Assembly: GCA_001563965.1 (NCBI GenBank)
Contig: LKMS01000028.1
Span: 1 to 12,289 of the forward strand
DNA length: 12,289 nt
Reading direction: 5' to 3'
DNA from: Haloferacaceae archaeon PL-Br10_E2g29
Lineage (GTDB): Archaea; Halobacteriota; Halobacteria; Halobacteriales; Haloferacaceae
Under the pieces are notes generated by a model. The model saw only the letters and a program-made list of their open reading frames with translations, had not been told where the DNA came from and ran no database searches. Positions 1 through 6,439 of the stretch are shown here, one piece after another (within the stretch, counting starts at the first letter, position 1; every line of letters begins with the position of its first letter). The position numbers and the translations under genes are program-made.

Positions 1-108
1 AAAGACGGGACGGGGAAATGGGATCGTCCGAGTGTGCGGTTTGCGATATCGCTCCTTGCTTCGATTCTTCATCGCAGAACATCGGACACGACTCACTTCG
101 GTTGTCGC
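1..108. other. Left edge with no supportable gene
   Basis: Short open frames cross this stretch on both strands, but none shows a family motif, a convincing start context or a TATA-like element. The one starting at 18 on the plus strand runs into the tRNA gene. It is best regarded as the intergenic region beyond the tRNA terminator. Confidence 0.4.
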
Positions 109-114
109 AAAAAA
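109..114 (-). terminator. T6 tract ending the tRNA-Val transcript
   Basis: Six consecutive T on the minus strand lie immediately 3' of the tRNA discriminator base. Oligo-T tracts without a hairpin are the usual intrinsic termination signal in archaea, and the placement fits a short tRNA transcript. Functional use is inferred. Confidence 0.6.
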
Positions 115-187
115 TGGGCTCGGGCGGAGTCGAACCACCGATCTCAGCCTTGTAAAGGCCGCGTCATAACCACTAGACCACGAGCCC
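115..187 (-). tRNA. tRNA-Val (anticodon UAC)
   Basis: Read on the minus strand, this folds into a complete 73-nt cloverleaf. The 7-bp acceptor stem pairs GGGCTCG with CGAGCCC. The D arm is GTC...GAC. The anticodon stem is CGGCC/GGCTG with one G-T pair, and the 7-nt loop TTTACAA places UAC at positions 34-36, so it reads GUA-type valine codons. The T arm is GGTGG/CCGCC around TTCGACT. The discriminator base is A. CCA is not encoded, because a run of six T follows the discriminator directly. No intron is present. The gene is divergent from the DUF192 gene. Confidence 0.95.
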
Positions 188-211
188 GCATTCGGTCGGA
201 CTTCCTACGCG

Positions 212-220
212 CGAATAACG
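212..220 (-). promoter_or_regulatory. TATA-like element for tRNA-Val
   Basis: On the minus strand the sequence CGTTATTCG lies 25-33 bp upstream of the mature tRNA 5' end. That is the normal distance for an archaeal TATA box when transcription starts at or just before the tRNA. The assignment rests on spacing and AT content in a GC-rich background. Confidence 0.4.
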
Positions 221-271
221 TTTTCCTTCCGCAGCGCAACCGCTATCCGGGTGGCAGACCAATCACAAGCA

Positions 272-754
272 ATGCCGTCGTCAACCCAGTGGGGCGCGAT
301 CTTGATTGCGCTCACACTCCTGCTTGCAGGCGGGGTCGTTGCCGCCGAACTCGGCGCGTTCGAGCGCGGCGAGTACGAGTGGACGACGGTCACCGCCGTC
401 GACGGCGACACCGATGAGGAGTTGGCAACGATCGAGGTTCGTATCGCCGACACGTTCGAAAAGCGTTATACTGGGCTGAGTGACACCGAGGAGCTCGGTG
501 ATGACGAGGGAATGTTGTTCATTCACGACCACGAGGGAGAACCGGGCTACGTGATGCGCGATATGAGCTTCAATATTGATATCGTCTTTATTGACGCGGA
601 GGGCGAGATTACGACGATCCACCACGCCAGCGTTGACGACGACGAGACGTTCAGCGGGCAGGGAAAGTACGTCCTTGAAGTGCCACACCACTACACCACT
701 GACAACGACATCACGGTCGGCGACCGCATCGAAATCCCGCCGGAGTACCGCTGA
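272..754 (+). CDS. DUF192 family protein, exported or membrane-anchored
   Basis: The 160-residue product begins with a short polar segment and a hydrophobic stretch of about 20 residues (ILIALTLLLAGGVVAAE, roughly residues 9-25). This looks like a signal peptide or single membrane anchor facing outward. The rest matches the DUF192 (PF02643) pattern: a beta strand with TIEVRIADT, then RYTGLSD, then GMLFIHD, then YVMRDMSFNIDIVFID, and a terminal strand with GKYVLEVP and IEIPPEYR. The biochemical function of DUF192 is unknown; many members are small extracytoplasmic domains. I chose the ATG at 272. An in-frame GTG at 251 would add seven residues (MADQSQA), and no clear TATA box or Shine-Dalgarno sequence decides between them. 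The gene lies 48 bp before the ABC exporter on the same strand, so co-transcription is possible. Confidence 0.85.
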   Translation: MPSSTQWGAILIALTLLLAGGVVAAELGAFERGEYEWTTVTAVDGDTDEELATIEVRIADTFEKRYTGLSDTEELGDDEGMLFIHDHEGEPGYVMRDMSFNIDIVFIDAEGEITTIHHASVDDDETFSGQGKYVLEVPHHYTTDNDITVGDRIEIPPEYR

Positions 755-802
755 AACGCGCCGAAGCCAACCCTCTTTGGGCCAGCCGCCGTACTCGACG
801 CA

Positions 803-2740
803 ATGAGTAGCGTCGATCCGGTCGCAGACCGCGAAGACGACCCGTTTGCCGCCCAACGTGACCGCGTCGACAACCCGATGGGTCGACTCCTCGGCGAGTA
901 CGGCCGGCCCTACTGGCTGGCGGCAACGCTGGGAATCCTCGCAAGCCTCGCCGCACGGGTGCTCGATTTGCTGCCGGTGATTCTGCTCGGCATTGCCATC
1001 GACAGCCTGTTTCAGCGGGTCGAACCGTTCGACCTGCCGCTCGTGCCCGCGGCGTGGCTCCCGGCGACCGACACGGAACAGTTCTTTCTCGTTATTGGGC
1101 TAATCACCGCCTCGTTCGTGGTCGGTGCGGGCTTTCACTGGCTTCGCAACTGGGGGTTCAACTCGTTCGCCCAGGACATCCAACACGACGTTCGAACCGA
1201 CACCTACGATACCATGCAGGAGCTGAACATGGGCTTTTTTGCCGACAAGCAGACCGGCGAGCTGATGTCGATTCTCTCGAACGACGTCAACCAGCTCGAG
1301 CGGTTTCTCAACGACGGGCTCAACTCGGCGTTTCGGCTTGTCGTGATGGTTATCGCCATCGCGGGCTACCTCATCTATCTCAACCCACAACTCGCGCTGG
1401 TTGCGCTCTCGCCGGTTCCGCTCATCGCGGTTTTTACCTACATTTTCGTCAAAAAAATCCAGCCGAAGTACGCCGCGGTTCGCTCCAGCGTCGGCACCGT
1501 CAACTCGCGGCTTGAAAACAACCTCGGCGGCATTCAGGTTATCAAATCCTCGAACACAGAGGATTTTGAATCCGGTCGCGTCGAGGATGTGTCGCGAACC
1601 TACTACGAGACGAACTGGGGCGCAATCAGAATCCGAATCCGGTTTTTCCCCGGGCTCCAACTGATTTCGGGGGCCGGCTTTATTCTCACCTTCCTCGTCG
1701 GCGGCTACTGGGTGTTTTCGGGAAGCGGCCCCGGCCCGTTCACGGGAACCCTCTCGACCGGTGAGTTCGTCGTTTTTATTCTCTTCACCCAACAGCTCGT
1801 CTGGCCCATGGCGCAGTTCGGCCAGATCATCAACATGTACCAGCGCGCCGAGGCCTCCGCCGAGCGAATCTTCGGCTTGATGGACGAAACCGGCTCGCTC
1901 GAAGACGACGCCGGCAGCGATGACCTCGAAGTCACAAGCGGCCGTGTCGAGTACAACAGTGTCGGCTTCAGCTACAGCGACGAGGGCCAGCGGATTCTCG
2001 ACGACATCGACTTCACCGTTGAAGGTGGCGAAACGCTCGCGCTCGTCGGGCCCACAGGTGCCGGCAAATCGACCGTGCTCAAACTGCTCTTGCGGCTGTA
2101 CGAACCCGACCGGGGTCGAATCCGCATTGACGGCCAAGATATCGCCGGGGTGAGTCGAACCTCGCTTCGGCAGTCAATTGGCTACGTCGGCCAGGAGTCG
2201 TACCTGTTTTACGGGACGGTTCGCGACAACATCGCCTACGGCAGTTTCGACGCCAGCGAGACCGAAATCAGACGGGCCGCCGAGGCCGCCGAGGCCCACG
2301 CGTTCATCCAGAACCTCCCGGAGGGCTACGAGACGATGGTCGGCGAGCGTGGCGTCAAACTCTCGGGGGGCCAGCGACAACGGCTCTGTATCGCCCGTTC
2401 CATCCTCGAAGACCCCGATATTCTCGTGCTCGACGAGGCCACGAGCGACGTCGACACCGAGACCGAGATGCTGATCCAACGGAGCCTCGACGACCTGACC
2501 GCCGGCCGGACGACGTTCGCCATCGCCCACCGGCTTTCGACGATCAAAAACGCCGATCAGATCGTCGTCCTCGAGGACGGAAAGATTGCCGAACAGGGCA
2601 CCCACGGCGAACTCATCGACCGCGACGGGCTGTATGCGCACCTCTGGGGCGTCCAAGCCGGCGAGATCGACTCGCTGCCGCGGGAGTTCATCGAGCGGGC
2701 CGCGCGCCGGCAGGCCCGCACGGAGATTGCCGAGGATTGA
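803..2740 (+). CDS. ABC exporter, fused transmembrane and ATPase domains (type IV/ABCB-like)
   Basis: The 645-residue half-transporter probably works as a dimer that drives export of lipids, drugs or peptides across the cytoplasmic membrane; the substrate cannot be read from sequence. The N-terminal half is a six-helix exporter domain, with hydrophobic segments near residues 37-67, 93-115 and 176-215 and two more around 280-345. It includes the intracellular loop region FFADKQTGELMSILSNDVNQ typical of MsbA-like proteins. The ATPase half has Walker A GPTGAGKST at 416-424, Q-loop Gln464, signature LSGGQ at 520-524, Walker B ILVLDE at 540-545 with catalytic Glu545, and H-loop His576. All catalytic residues are intact, so a homodimer is plausible. 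About 45 residues follow the usual end of the ATPase and are rich in Arg and Glu. The gene ends 10 bp from the convergent DUF5789 gene. A weak CTCTTTGGG element near 773-781 could be its own promoter. Confidence 0.95.
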   Translation: MSSVDPVADREDDPFAAQRDRVDNPMGRLLGEYGRPYWLAATLGILASLAARVLDLLPVILLGIAIDSLFQRVEPFDLPLVPAAWLPATDTEQFFLVIGLITASFVVGAGFHWLRNWGFNSFAQDIQHDVRTDTYDTMQELNMGFFADKQTGELMSILSNDVNQLERFLNDGLNSAFRLVVMVIAIAGYLIYLNPQLALVALSPVPLIAVFTYIFVKKIQPKYAAVRSSVGTVNSRLENNLGGIQVIKSSNTEDFESGRVEDVSRTYYETNWGAIRIRIRFFPGLQLISGAGFILTFLVGGYWVFSGSGPGPFTGTLSTGEFVVFILFTQQLVWPMAQFGQIINMYQRAEASAERIFGLMDETGSLEDDAGSDDLEVTSGRVEYNSVGFSYSDEGQRILDDIDFTVEGGETLALVGPTGAGKSTVLKLLLRLYEPDRGRIRIDGQDIAGVSRTSLRQSIGYVGQESYLFYGTVRDNIAYGSFDASETEIRRAAEAAEAHAFIQNLPEGYETMVGERGVKLSGGQRQRLCIARSILEDPDILVLDEATSDVDTETEMLIQRSLDDLTAGRTTFAIAHRLSTIKNADQIVVLEDGKIAEQGTHGELIDRDGLYAHLWGVQAGEIDSLPREFIERAARRQARTEIAED

Positions 2741-2750
2741 GAGATCCCGT

Positions 2751-3101
2751 TCAGAACGACGCCGAATCCTCGTTTGCCGAATCCACACCCCGATCGCTCT
2801 GATGGGGATCACCGAGGGCCTCGGTGCCGATCATGCTCAACACGGCCTGTCGAACCTCGCTCGCATCGCTGAACTGTTGATCATCCCCTTGGGAGTAGGG
2901 TTCGAGCGCTTTACCGAAGGACTCCTCGCCGCCGGGAAGAACGAGCTCGTGCTCGCCGTACTCGTCGACCAGCTCGTCGACACTCGCGGGATAGGAGTGT
3001 GCCTCCAACTGCGCGTCAAGCTCGCCGAATTCGACGCCGAGTTCGCGGCTCCCGGACGTGGTGTCGTCATCAGTATGCTCATCCTCGTTAGTGGTGGTCA
3101 T
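2751..3101 (-). CDS. DUF5789 family protein (haloarchaeal, small acidic)
   Basis: The 116-residue protein has an acidic, Thr/Asp-rich N-terminal tail of about 20 residues. A compact region follows with the pattern LEAHSYPASVDELVDEYGEHELVLPGGEESFGKAL, then a helix with DASEVRQAVLSMIGTEALG, then a polar C-terminal tail. The 'hxYPhxxdELhxxyGdhelxLPxGxExhgxhL' pattern is what I recognise from the DUF5789 family, which is confined to Halobacteria and has no assigned function. I identified it by recall, not by search. The ATG at 3101 is preferred over a GTG two codons upstream, because a TATA-like GGGATATACC lies about 27-36 bp before it, consistent with a leaderless mRNA. The gene is divergent from the creatininase-family gene and converges on the ABC exporter. 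Confidence 0.75.
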   Translation of the reverse strand: MTTTNEDEHTDDDTTSGSRELGVEFGELDAQLEAHSYPASVDELVDEYGEHELVLPGGEESFGKALEPYSQGDDQQFSDASEVRQAVLSMIGTEALGDPHQSDRGVDSANEDSASF

Positions 3102-3127
3102 TGTCACAGTACAGAACGGGGAGAACC

Positions 3128-3137
3128 GGTATATCCC
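3128..3137 (-). promoter_or_regulatory. TATA box for the DUF5789 gene
   Basis: GGGATATACC on the minus strand lies 27-36 bp upstream of the ATG at 3101, the spacing expected for a leaderless haloarchaeal transcript starting at or within a few bases of that ATG. Confidence 0.55.
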
Positions 3138-3191
3138 TTCGGAGCCGTCGGAACGGCGACTGGTTGACCGACAGGAAGTTCAAGAGCCTAC

Positions 3192-3198
3192 GGGGTGA
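3192..3198 (+). promoter_or_regulatory. Shine-Dalgarno sequence for the creatininase-family gene
   Basis: GGGGTGA ends 9 bp before the ATG at 3208 and complements the 16S rRNA 3' end (anti-GGAGGTGA). It is the clearest ribosome binding site in the window, where most genes instead look leaderless. It supports this start codon. Confidence 0.55.
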
Positions 3199-3207
3199 GA
3201 ACTGCGT

Positions 3208-3939
3208 ATGCAGCTTTCGGCGGCGACATGGCCCGAAATCCACGACCTCGACACCGACCTCGCGGTTCTGCCGGTCGGCAGCACCGAACAACACGGCCCG
3301 CACGCACCGCTCGGCACCGACGCGCTGACCGCCGCGCACGTCGCTCGCGTGGGAAGCGAGCGCTACCGCGAGGAAACCGGCGTCGACGTGCCGGTCGCAC
3401 CGACGATTCCGGTCGGCATCGCCGAGGAACACCGCGCGTTCGACGGCACGCTGTGGGTCAGCCCCGAGACGTTTCGGAAATACGTTCGTGAGACAATCGA
3501 AAGCTTCGCTCACCACGGCTTCACCCGGGTCGTCGTCGTCAACGGCCACGGCGGCAACATCGACGCGCTTCGCGAGCTAACCGGTGCGGTGTCGCGCGAA
3601 GACAACGCCTATGCGGTCGCCTTTACGTGGTTCAACAGCGTCGAGAGCGAGCATTCGATGGGCCACGGCGGGCCGCTCGAAACCGCGCTCGTCAGCCATA
3701 TCGACGGCGAGTTGATTCGCGAGGAGAAACTCGACGAGGCCCGCGAGGAAGGAAGCAGTCGGTGGGGCGAGTGGGTCGCCGGCGTCAACCTGGCGCACGA
3801 CTCCGACGAGTTCACCAATAACGGCGTTGTAGGCGACCCAACCGCCGCGAGCGAGGAACTCGGTGCCGAGCTGAGCGCGCAGGCGGCCGACGCGCTCTGT
3901 GAACTGCTTGCGGCGGTGGCAACGCGGTCGCGGCGGTAG
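3208..3939 (+). CDS. Creatininase family metallo-amidohydrolase (possible ArfB-type deformylase)
   Basis: The 243-residue protein has the full creatininase (PF02633) metal-site pattern. GSTEQHGPHAPLGTD at 24-38 supplies Glu27, His29 and Asp38, NGHGGN at 112-117 supplies His114, and GHGGPLET at 152-159 supplies Glu158. The family hydrolyses amide-type bonds with a dinuclear metal centre. Members include creatininase, mycofactocin protein MftE and archaeal ArfB, which removes the formyl group from the pyrimidine made by GTP cyclohydrolase III in riboflavin and F420 biosynthesis. Haloarchaea need that ArfB step and have no use for bacterial creatinine catabolism in this setting. ArfB is therefore a reasonable but unproven guess, mildly favoured by the nearby pterin gene mptD. 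The start at 3208 is backed by a good Shine-Dalgarno sequence. The C-terminus is 24 bp from the convergent DUF5790 gene. Confidence 0.9.
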   Translation: MQLSAATWPEIHDLDTDLAVLPVGSTEQHGPHAPLGTDALTAAHVARVGSERYREETGVDVPVAPTIPVGIAEEHRAFDGTLWVSPETFRKYVRETIESFAHHGFTRVVVVNGHGGNIDALRELTGAVSREDNAYAVAFTWFNSVESEHSMGHGGPLETALVSHIDGELIREEKLDEAREEGSSRWGEWVAGVNLAHDSDEFTNNGVVGDPTAASEELGAELSAQAADALCELLAAVATRSRR

Positions 3940-3963
3940 TGTGGCGAAAACGCGGTCGACCGC

Positions 3964-4398
3964 TCAGTCGTCGGCTGCGGCCGTCTCGGTTGCGCCGTCG
4001 TCGACGGCGGCGTGGGCCTCTTCGAGGGCGTTTCGTAGCGCTGGAACCGTCGCCGTGAGCTCGCTCACCTCCGTGTGGGCGGTTTCGACCGTTTCGAGCA
4101 CCGCCTCGACCGCTTCGATTTCGGCTTCGAGTTCGTCCGGGGTGTCGAAAGCATCCGCGCGTGAACCAAGCGTAAACCACTTTTTTGCCTGCCGGAGGTG
4201 GGCTGCGGCCTCGCCGGTGTCGAGCGCGGATTTGAGACCGTTGAGTACGCCGAGCACGTTGTCTGCGTTGGTTTTCCAGACCCCGTCGGCCGTCGGCAAC
4301 TCGGCGCGGGCGGCCGCGAGCGCATCGTCGACATCCGCGCGCATCTCGTCGGCCGCCTCGCCGAAGAGTTCGTCGTCGTCGAAGGTTGACTGTGTCAT
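3964..4398 (-). CDS. DUF5790 family protein (haloarchaeal, helical)
   Basis: The 144-residue acidic protein is predicted to be almost entirely helical. Its N-terminus, TFDDDELFGEAADEMRADVDDALAAAR by pattern, is followed by the segments VWKTNADNVLGVLNGLKSAL and AAAHLRQAKKWFTLGSRADAF. A long heptad-like stretch (ELEAEIEAVEAVLETVETAHTEV, about residues 89-111) then looks coiled-coil. I recognise this as DUF5790, a Halobacteria-only family of unknown function, by recall and not by search. There is no signal peptide or membrane segment, so it should be cytosolic. The start at 4398 is well supported by a TATA box 24-32 bp upstream. It lies 79 bp downstream of mptD on the same strand but appears to have its own promoter. 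Confidence 0.75.
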   Translation of the reverse strand: MTQSTFDDDELFGEAADEMRADVDDALAAARAELPTADGVWKTNADNVLGVLNGLKSALDTGEAAAHLRQAKKWFTLGSRADAFDTPDELEAEIEAVEAVLETVETAHTEVSELTATVPALRNALEEAHAAVDDGATETAAADD

Positions 4399-4421
4399 AA
4401 CTAATAATGACGCCAGAGTGG

Positions 4422-4430
4422 ATTAAAAAT
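4422..4430 (-). promoter_or_regulatory. TATA box for the DUF5790 gene
   Basis: ATTTTTAAT on the minus strand is centred 28 bp upstream of the ATG at 4398. It is among the most AT-rich nonamers in the window and is placed exactly for a leaderless transcript. Confidence 0.65.
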
Positions 4431-4436
4431 GCGCCT

Positions 4437-4451
4437 GAAAGTGAAAGTGAA
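4437..4451. repeat. Tandem GAAAGT repeat (2.5 copies) upstream of the DUF5790 TATA box
   Basis: The plus strand reads GAAAGTGAAAGTGAA, which is two full GAAAGT units plus GAA. Relative to the DUF5790 gene it occupies about -39 to -53 from the start codon, directly upstream of the TATA box where the BRE and activator or repressor sites normally lie. A regulatory role is inferred from position only. Confidence 0.5.
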
Positions 4452-4477
4452 CGTATGCGCGCCAAATGGGCCCGAAA

Positions 4478-4816
4478 CTACTCGACGGCGACCAGTTTCA
4501 TCAGCGGATAGCCGTGTTCCATCCTCATTCGGGTGCGAACCGTTCGGTCCTCGTACTCAATTAGCATTTCGACGGTCATCAGGCTGCCCGTGAGTTCGGT
4601 GTAGCCGTTGTCGTGGTCGATGGCGTCGGCAACGCGGTCGTCGTCGATCTCGACCGACACCGATTCGCAGTAAGGTTGGTTTTCGATCGATTCGGCCATC
4701 GCCCGTTCGAGACTCCGGGTGCTGTCGGGGCTCACGGGCGTGCCCGCAAACTGGTGGTACAGCGATCCAAACTTGATTCCCGCCTCGAAACACGCCTGTT
4801 CGGCTGTCGTCGCCAT
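4478..4816 (-). CDS. mptD: Dihydroneopterin aldolase, archaeal MptD type
   Basis: The 112-residue protein matches the archaeal MptD family (PF04038, formerly DUF372). The N-terminal signature EAGIKFGSLYHQFAGTPV spans residues 11-28, followed by ENQPYC at 45-50. MptD cleaves 7,8-dihydroneopterin to 6-hydroxymethyl-7,8-dihydropterin and glycolaldehyde, the pterin-making step toward folate (tetrahydrofolate in haloarchaea, methanopterin in methanogens). From memory, His35 and Gln61 matter in the Methanocaldococcus jannaschii enzyme. With a constant offset of 14 they correspond to His21 and Gln47 here, and Glu11 to Glu25, so the active site looks intact. It is unrelated to bacterial FolB. A weak CTTAG-containing element 24-30 bp upstream of the ATG at 4816 may be its promoter. 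It is head-to-head with the azf-like gene across 185 bp. Confidence 0.9.
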   Translation of the reverse strand: MATTAEQACFEAGIKFGSLYHQFAGTPVSPDSTRSLERAMAESIENQPYCESVSVEIDDDRVADAIDHDNGYTELTGSLMTVEMLIEYEDRTVRTRMRMEHGYPLMKLVAVE

Positions 4817-4967
4817 ACTGAACCGTTGGCGTGCGGTGGCTAAGGAGTACCGACTGGCGTGTGTGGGTGCCTGTTGTTGTGGCTGCTATGTGCGTTGGCT
4901 GACCGACAACTGTTGCCGCGAGGGATGACACATGTCGACACGGGCGAGCAACAGAGCGGAACCGCGC

Positions 4968-4977
4968 GTTACTTACG
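4968..4977 (+). promoter_or_regulatory. TATA-like element for the Azf-type dehydrogenase gene
   Basis: GTTACTTACG is centred about 29 bp upstream of the ATG at 5002, in an otherwise GC-rich stretch. Spacing fits a leaderless transcript. The remainder of the divergent 185-bp gap toward mptD shows no other clear signal. Confidence 0.45.
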
Positions 4978-5001
4978 CCTCGTCCTCCCTTTGCCGAGTG
5001 A

Positions 5002-5871
5002 ATGGGGCGACCTGTGCTGTTAACTGGGGCCGGCGGTCGTGTCGGACAGGCCATCCTCCGGGATATCGGTCCGAAACACGACTGGCGGCTGTTGGATCGT
5101 GAACCGCTACCGGCAAGCAATCTCCCCGAGGGAATCGACAAAAGCGACGTCTACGTCGCCGATGTCACCAACATCGACGCCGTCCGCAACGCAGCAGCGG
5201 ACTGTGCAGCCATCATCCACCTCGCGGGCGACCCCCGGCCAAATGCGCCGTGGGAGAGCGTGCTGCACAACAACATTGACGGCACCCGCACGGTCTTGCA
5301 GGCCGCCGTCGACGTCGGCGTCGAGAAGGTCGCCTTCGCCTCCTCGAACCATGCCGTGGGCTACTACGAGACCGACGAGCGCAAACCCGATCTGTACCGC
5401 ACCCACGACGAGTACCGTCTCGACGGCACGGAGCTGCCCCGGCCCAGCAACCTCTATGGCGTCTCGAAAGCCGCCGGCGAGTCGCTCGGGCGGTTTTATC
5501 ACGACGAACACGACCTCGCTGTCGTCTGTGTCCGCATCGGCAACCTGACGAAGGGGCATCCGCCGCGAAACTACGAGCGCGGCCAGGCGATGTGGCTGTC
5601 GTACCGCGACTGTGCACACCTGTTTGACTGCTGTATCTCGGCCGACTACGGCTACGAAATCGTCTACGGCATCTCCGATAACGACCGCAAATACTACTCC
5701 ATCGAAAACACCCGGCGCGTGCTCGGCTACGACCCCCAGGACAACTCCGCGGCGTTCCATCTCGACGGCACGCCAAAAAATGACGAAGTCGCCGACGGCG
5801 GTCGGGTCGGCGACACTGACGAGTCGGAGTCAGCGAAACCAGCGCCGAAAAACGTCGACGCCGACGACTGA
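5002..5871 (+). CDS. azf: NAD-dependent glucose-6-phosphate dehydrogenase (Azf-type), extended SDR
   Basis: The 289-residue protein is an extended short-chain dehydrogenase. The NAD-binding TGAGGRVG lies at residues 8-15, with IHLAGDPRP in the next strands. The active-site segment is FASSNHAVG around Ser114-Gly120, with catalytic YxxxK at Tyr152 and Lys156 (YGVSK). SSNHxxGxYExxE and LVRIGN-like segments are shared by uronate dehydrogenases and the haloarchaeal Azf enzyme, which oxidises glucose-6-phosphate with NAD in the oxidative pentose phosphate pathway. Segments such as LLDREPLP, NNIDGTRTV and DGTELPRPSNLYGVSKAAGE resemble Azf as I remember it, so Azf is preferred over uronate dehydrogenase. 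The last 30 or so residues (from about 258) form an acidic, probably disordered tail beyond the usual end near residue 260. It converges on the DUF6276 gene. Confidence 0.8.
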   Translation: MGRPVLLTGAGGRVGQAILRDIGPKHDWRLLDREPLPASNLPEGIDKSDVYVADVTNIDAVRNAAADCAAIIHLAGDPRPNAPWESVLHNNIDGTRTVLQAAVDVGVEKVAFASSNHAVGYYETDERKPDLYRTHDEYRLDGTELPRPSNLYGVSKAAGESLGRFYHDEHDLAVVCVRIGNLTKGHPPRNYERGQAMWLSYRDCAHLFDCCISADYGYEIVYGISDNDRKYYSIENTRRVLGYDPQDNSAAFHLDGTPKNDEVADGGRVGDTDESESAKPAPKNVDADD

Positions 5872-5975
5872 GCCCGGACCACCGAAGCCACCCCACAGCC
5901 CCCTCCCACAACCCACACTTTTGTCGACGACTGCTGCGGCGTATTGCCAGCGACGCCGACTCACCGAATCGCTCG
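5872..5975. terminator. Convergent intergenic gap with a short T tract
   Basis: This 104-bp gap separates the 3' ends of azf (plus) and the DUF6276 gene (minus). It is C-rich and contains ACTTTTGTCG at about 5918-5927, the only T run, which may terminate azf transcription. No open frame with family features is present. Confidence 0.35.
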
Positions 5976-6392
5976 CTACGCCCAATCGAGCAACTGTTCG
6001 AGTTGGTCGCGGCGGCGTGCGAGGTCGAAAGATGGGTCAACTGACGGATCCTCGACCAGCCGATCAAGGGTCAAAAACCAGTCAACACCGTCCGCATCGA
6101 GAATCTCGACCAGTGACTCGATTGTTGATCGGTTGAGTGCCAGCGAATCGAGCTGTTGGAGCAACAAAAGCAGCGCAATCCCGCCATCACCGGTCGGAAA
6201 CTGTCGGATGATTCGTTCGAACGGCGGGTCGGCGGCGTTGGCAGCTGGATCCGGCCACGACTCGCCACCCGGATCGCACACGAGACACTGTGGACAACAC
6301 GCGAGCGCCGCAGCCGACACAAACGAGCGGAGTCGGTCGGGAACGGTAATCGAAAACCGGTCGTGCTGACAGTGTGGACACGGGTGGGTCAT
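5976..6392 (-). CDS. DUF6276 family protein with N-terminal zinc ribbon
   Basis: The 138-residue protein starts with CPHC (Cys5, Cys8) and carries CPQC at Cys33-Cys36, a four-cysteine treble that should bind zinc. A variable linker follows, then a helical segment GGIALLLLLQQLDSLALNRSTIESLVEILDADGVDWFLTLDRLVEDPSVDPSFD, ending RRRDQLEQLLDWA. I recall this layout (zinc ribbon, then LLDSLALxRxxIExLV, then FDLxRRRxQLEQLL) from DUF6276 in haloarchaea. Function is unknown and the match is by recall. The hydrophobic LLLLLQQL run is too short and polar to be a membrane helix. The gene follows atpD by 47 bp in the same direction but has its own well-placed TATA box, so independent transcription is likely. 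The ATG at 6392 is supported by that element. Confidence 0.72.
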   Translation of the reverse strand: MTHPCPHCQHDRFSITVPDRLRSFVSAAALACCPQCLVCDPGGESWPDPAANAADPPFERIIRQFPTGDGGIALLLLLQQLDSLALNRSTIESLVEILDADGVDWFLTLDRLVEDPSVDPSFDLARRRDQLEQLLDWA

Positions 6393-6415
6393 ACAAGAAA
6401 ACGCGGCGAGGACGA

Positions 6416-6424
6416 CAAAAATAG
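6416..6424 (-). promoter_or_regulatory. TATA box for the DUF6276 gene, overlapping a T5 tract after atpD
   Basis: CTATTTTTG on the minus strand lies 24-32 bp upstream of the ATG at 6392 and 16-24 bp downstream of the atpD stop. Spacing supports a promoter for the downstream gene. The T5 run within it is also the only candidate terminator for atpD. Confidence 0.55.
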
Positions 6425-6439
6425 TGCGGCCGGGAATGC

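Noticed and set aside
115..187. tRNA-Val as an integration (att) site for a mobile element
   Set aside because: I see no repeat of the tRNA 3' end elsewhere in the window and no integrase or element-like genes next to it.
1100..2137. Open frame of 345 codons on the minus strand within the ABC exporter
   Set aside because: It is antisense to conserved transmembrane and Walker A regions and has no recognisable domain, so it is a composition shadow.
3812..4465. Arg-rich 217-codon frame on the minus strand overlapping the DUF5790 and creatininase genes
   Set aside because: The extreme Arg content is the usual signature of an out-of-frame reading of haloarchaeal DNA, and DUF5790 in another frame of the same strand has the proper acidic composition and promoter.
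4719..4928. Cysteine-rich small frame on the plus strand across the mptD/azf gap
   Set aside because: The CACCCGC-like cysteines arise from a TGT/TGC-rich stretch. Most of the frame is antisense to mptD, and there is no promoter or ribosome binding site at the start.
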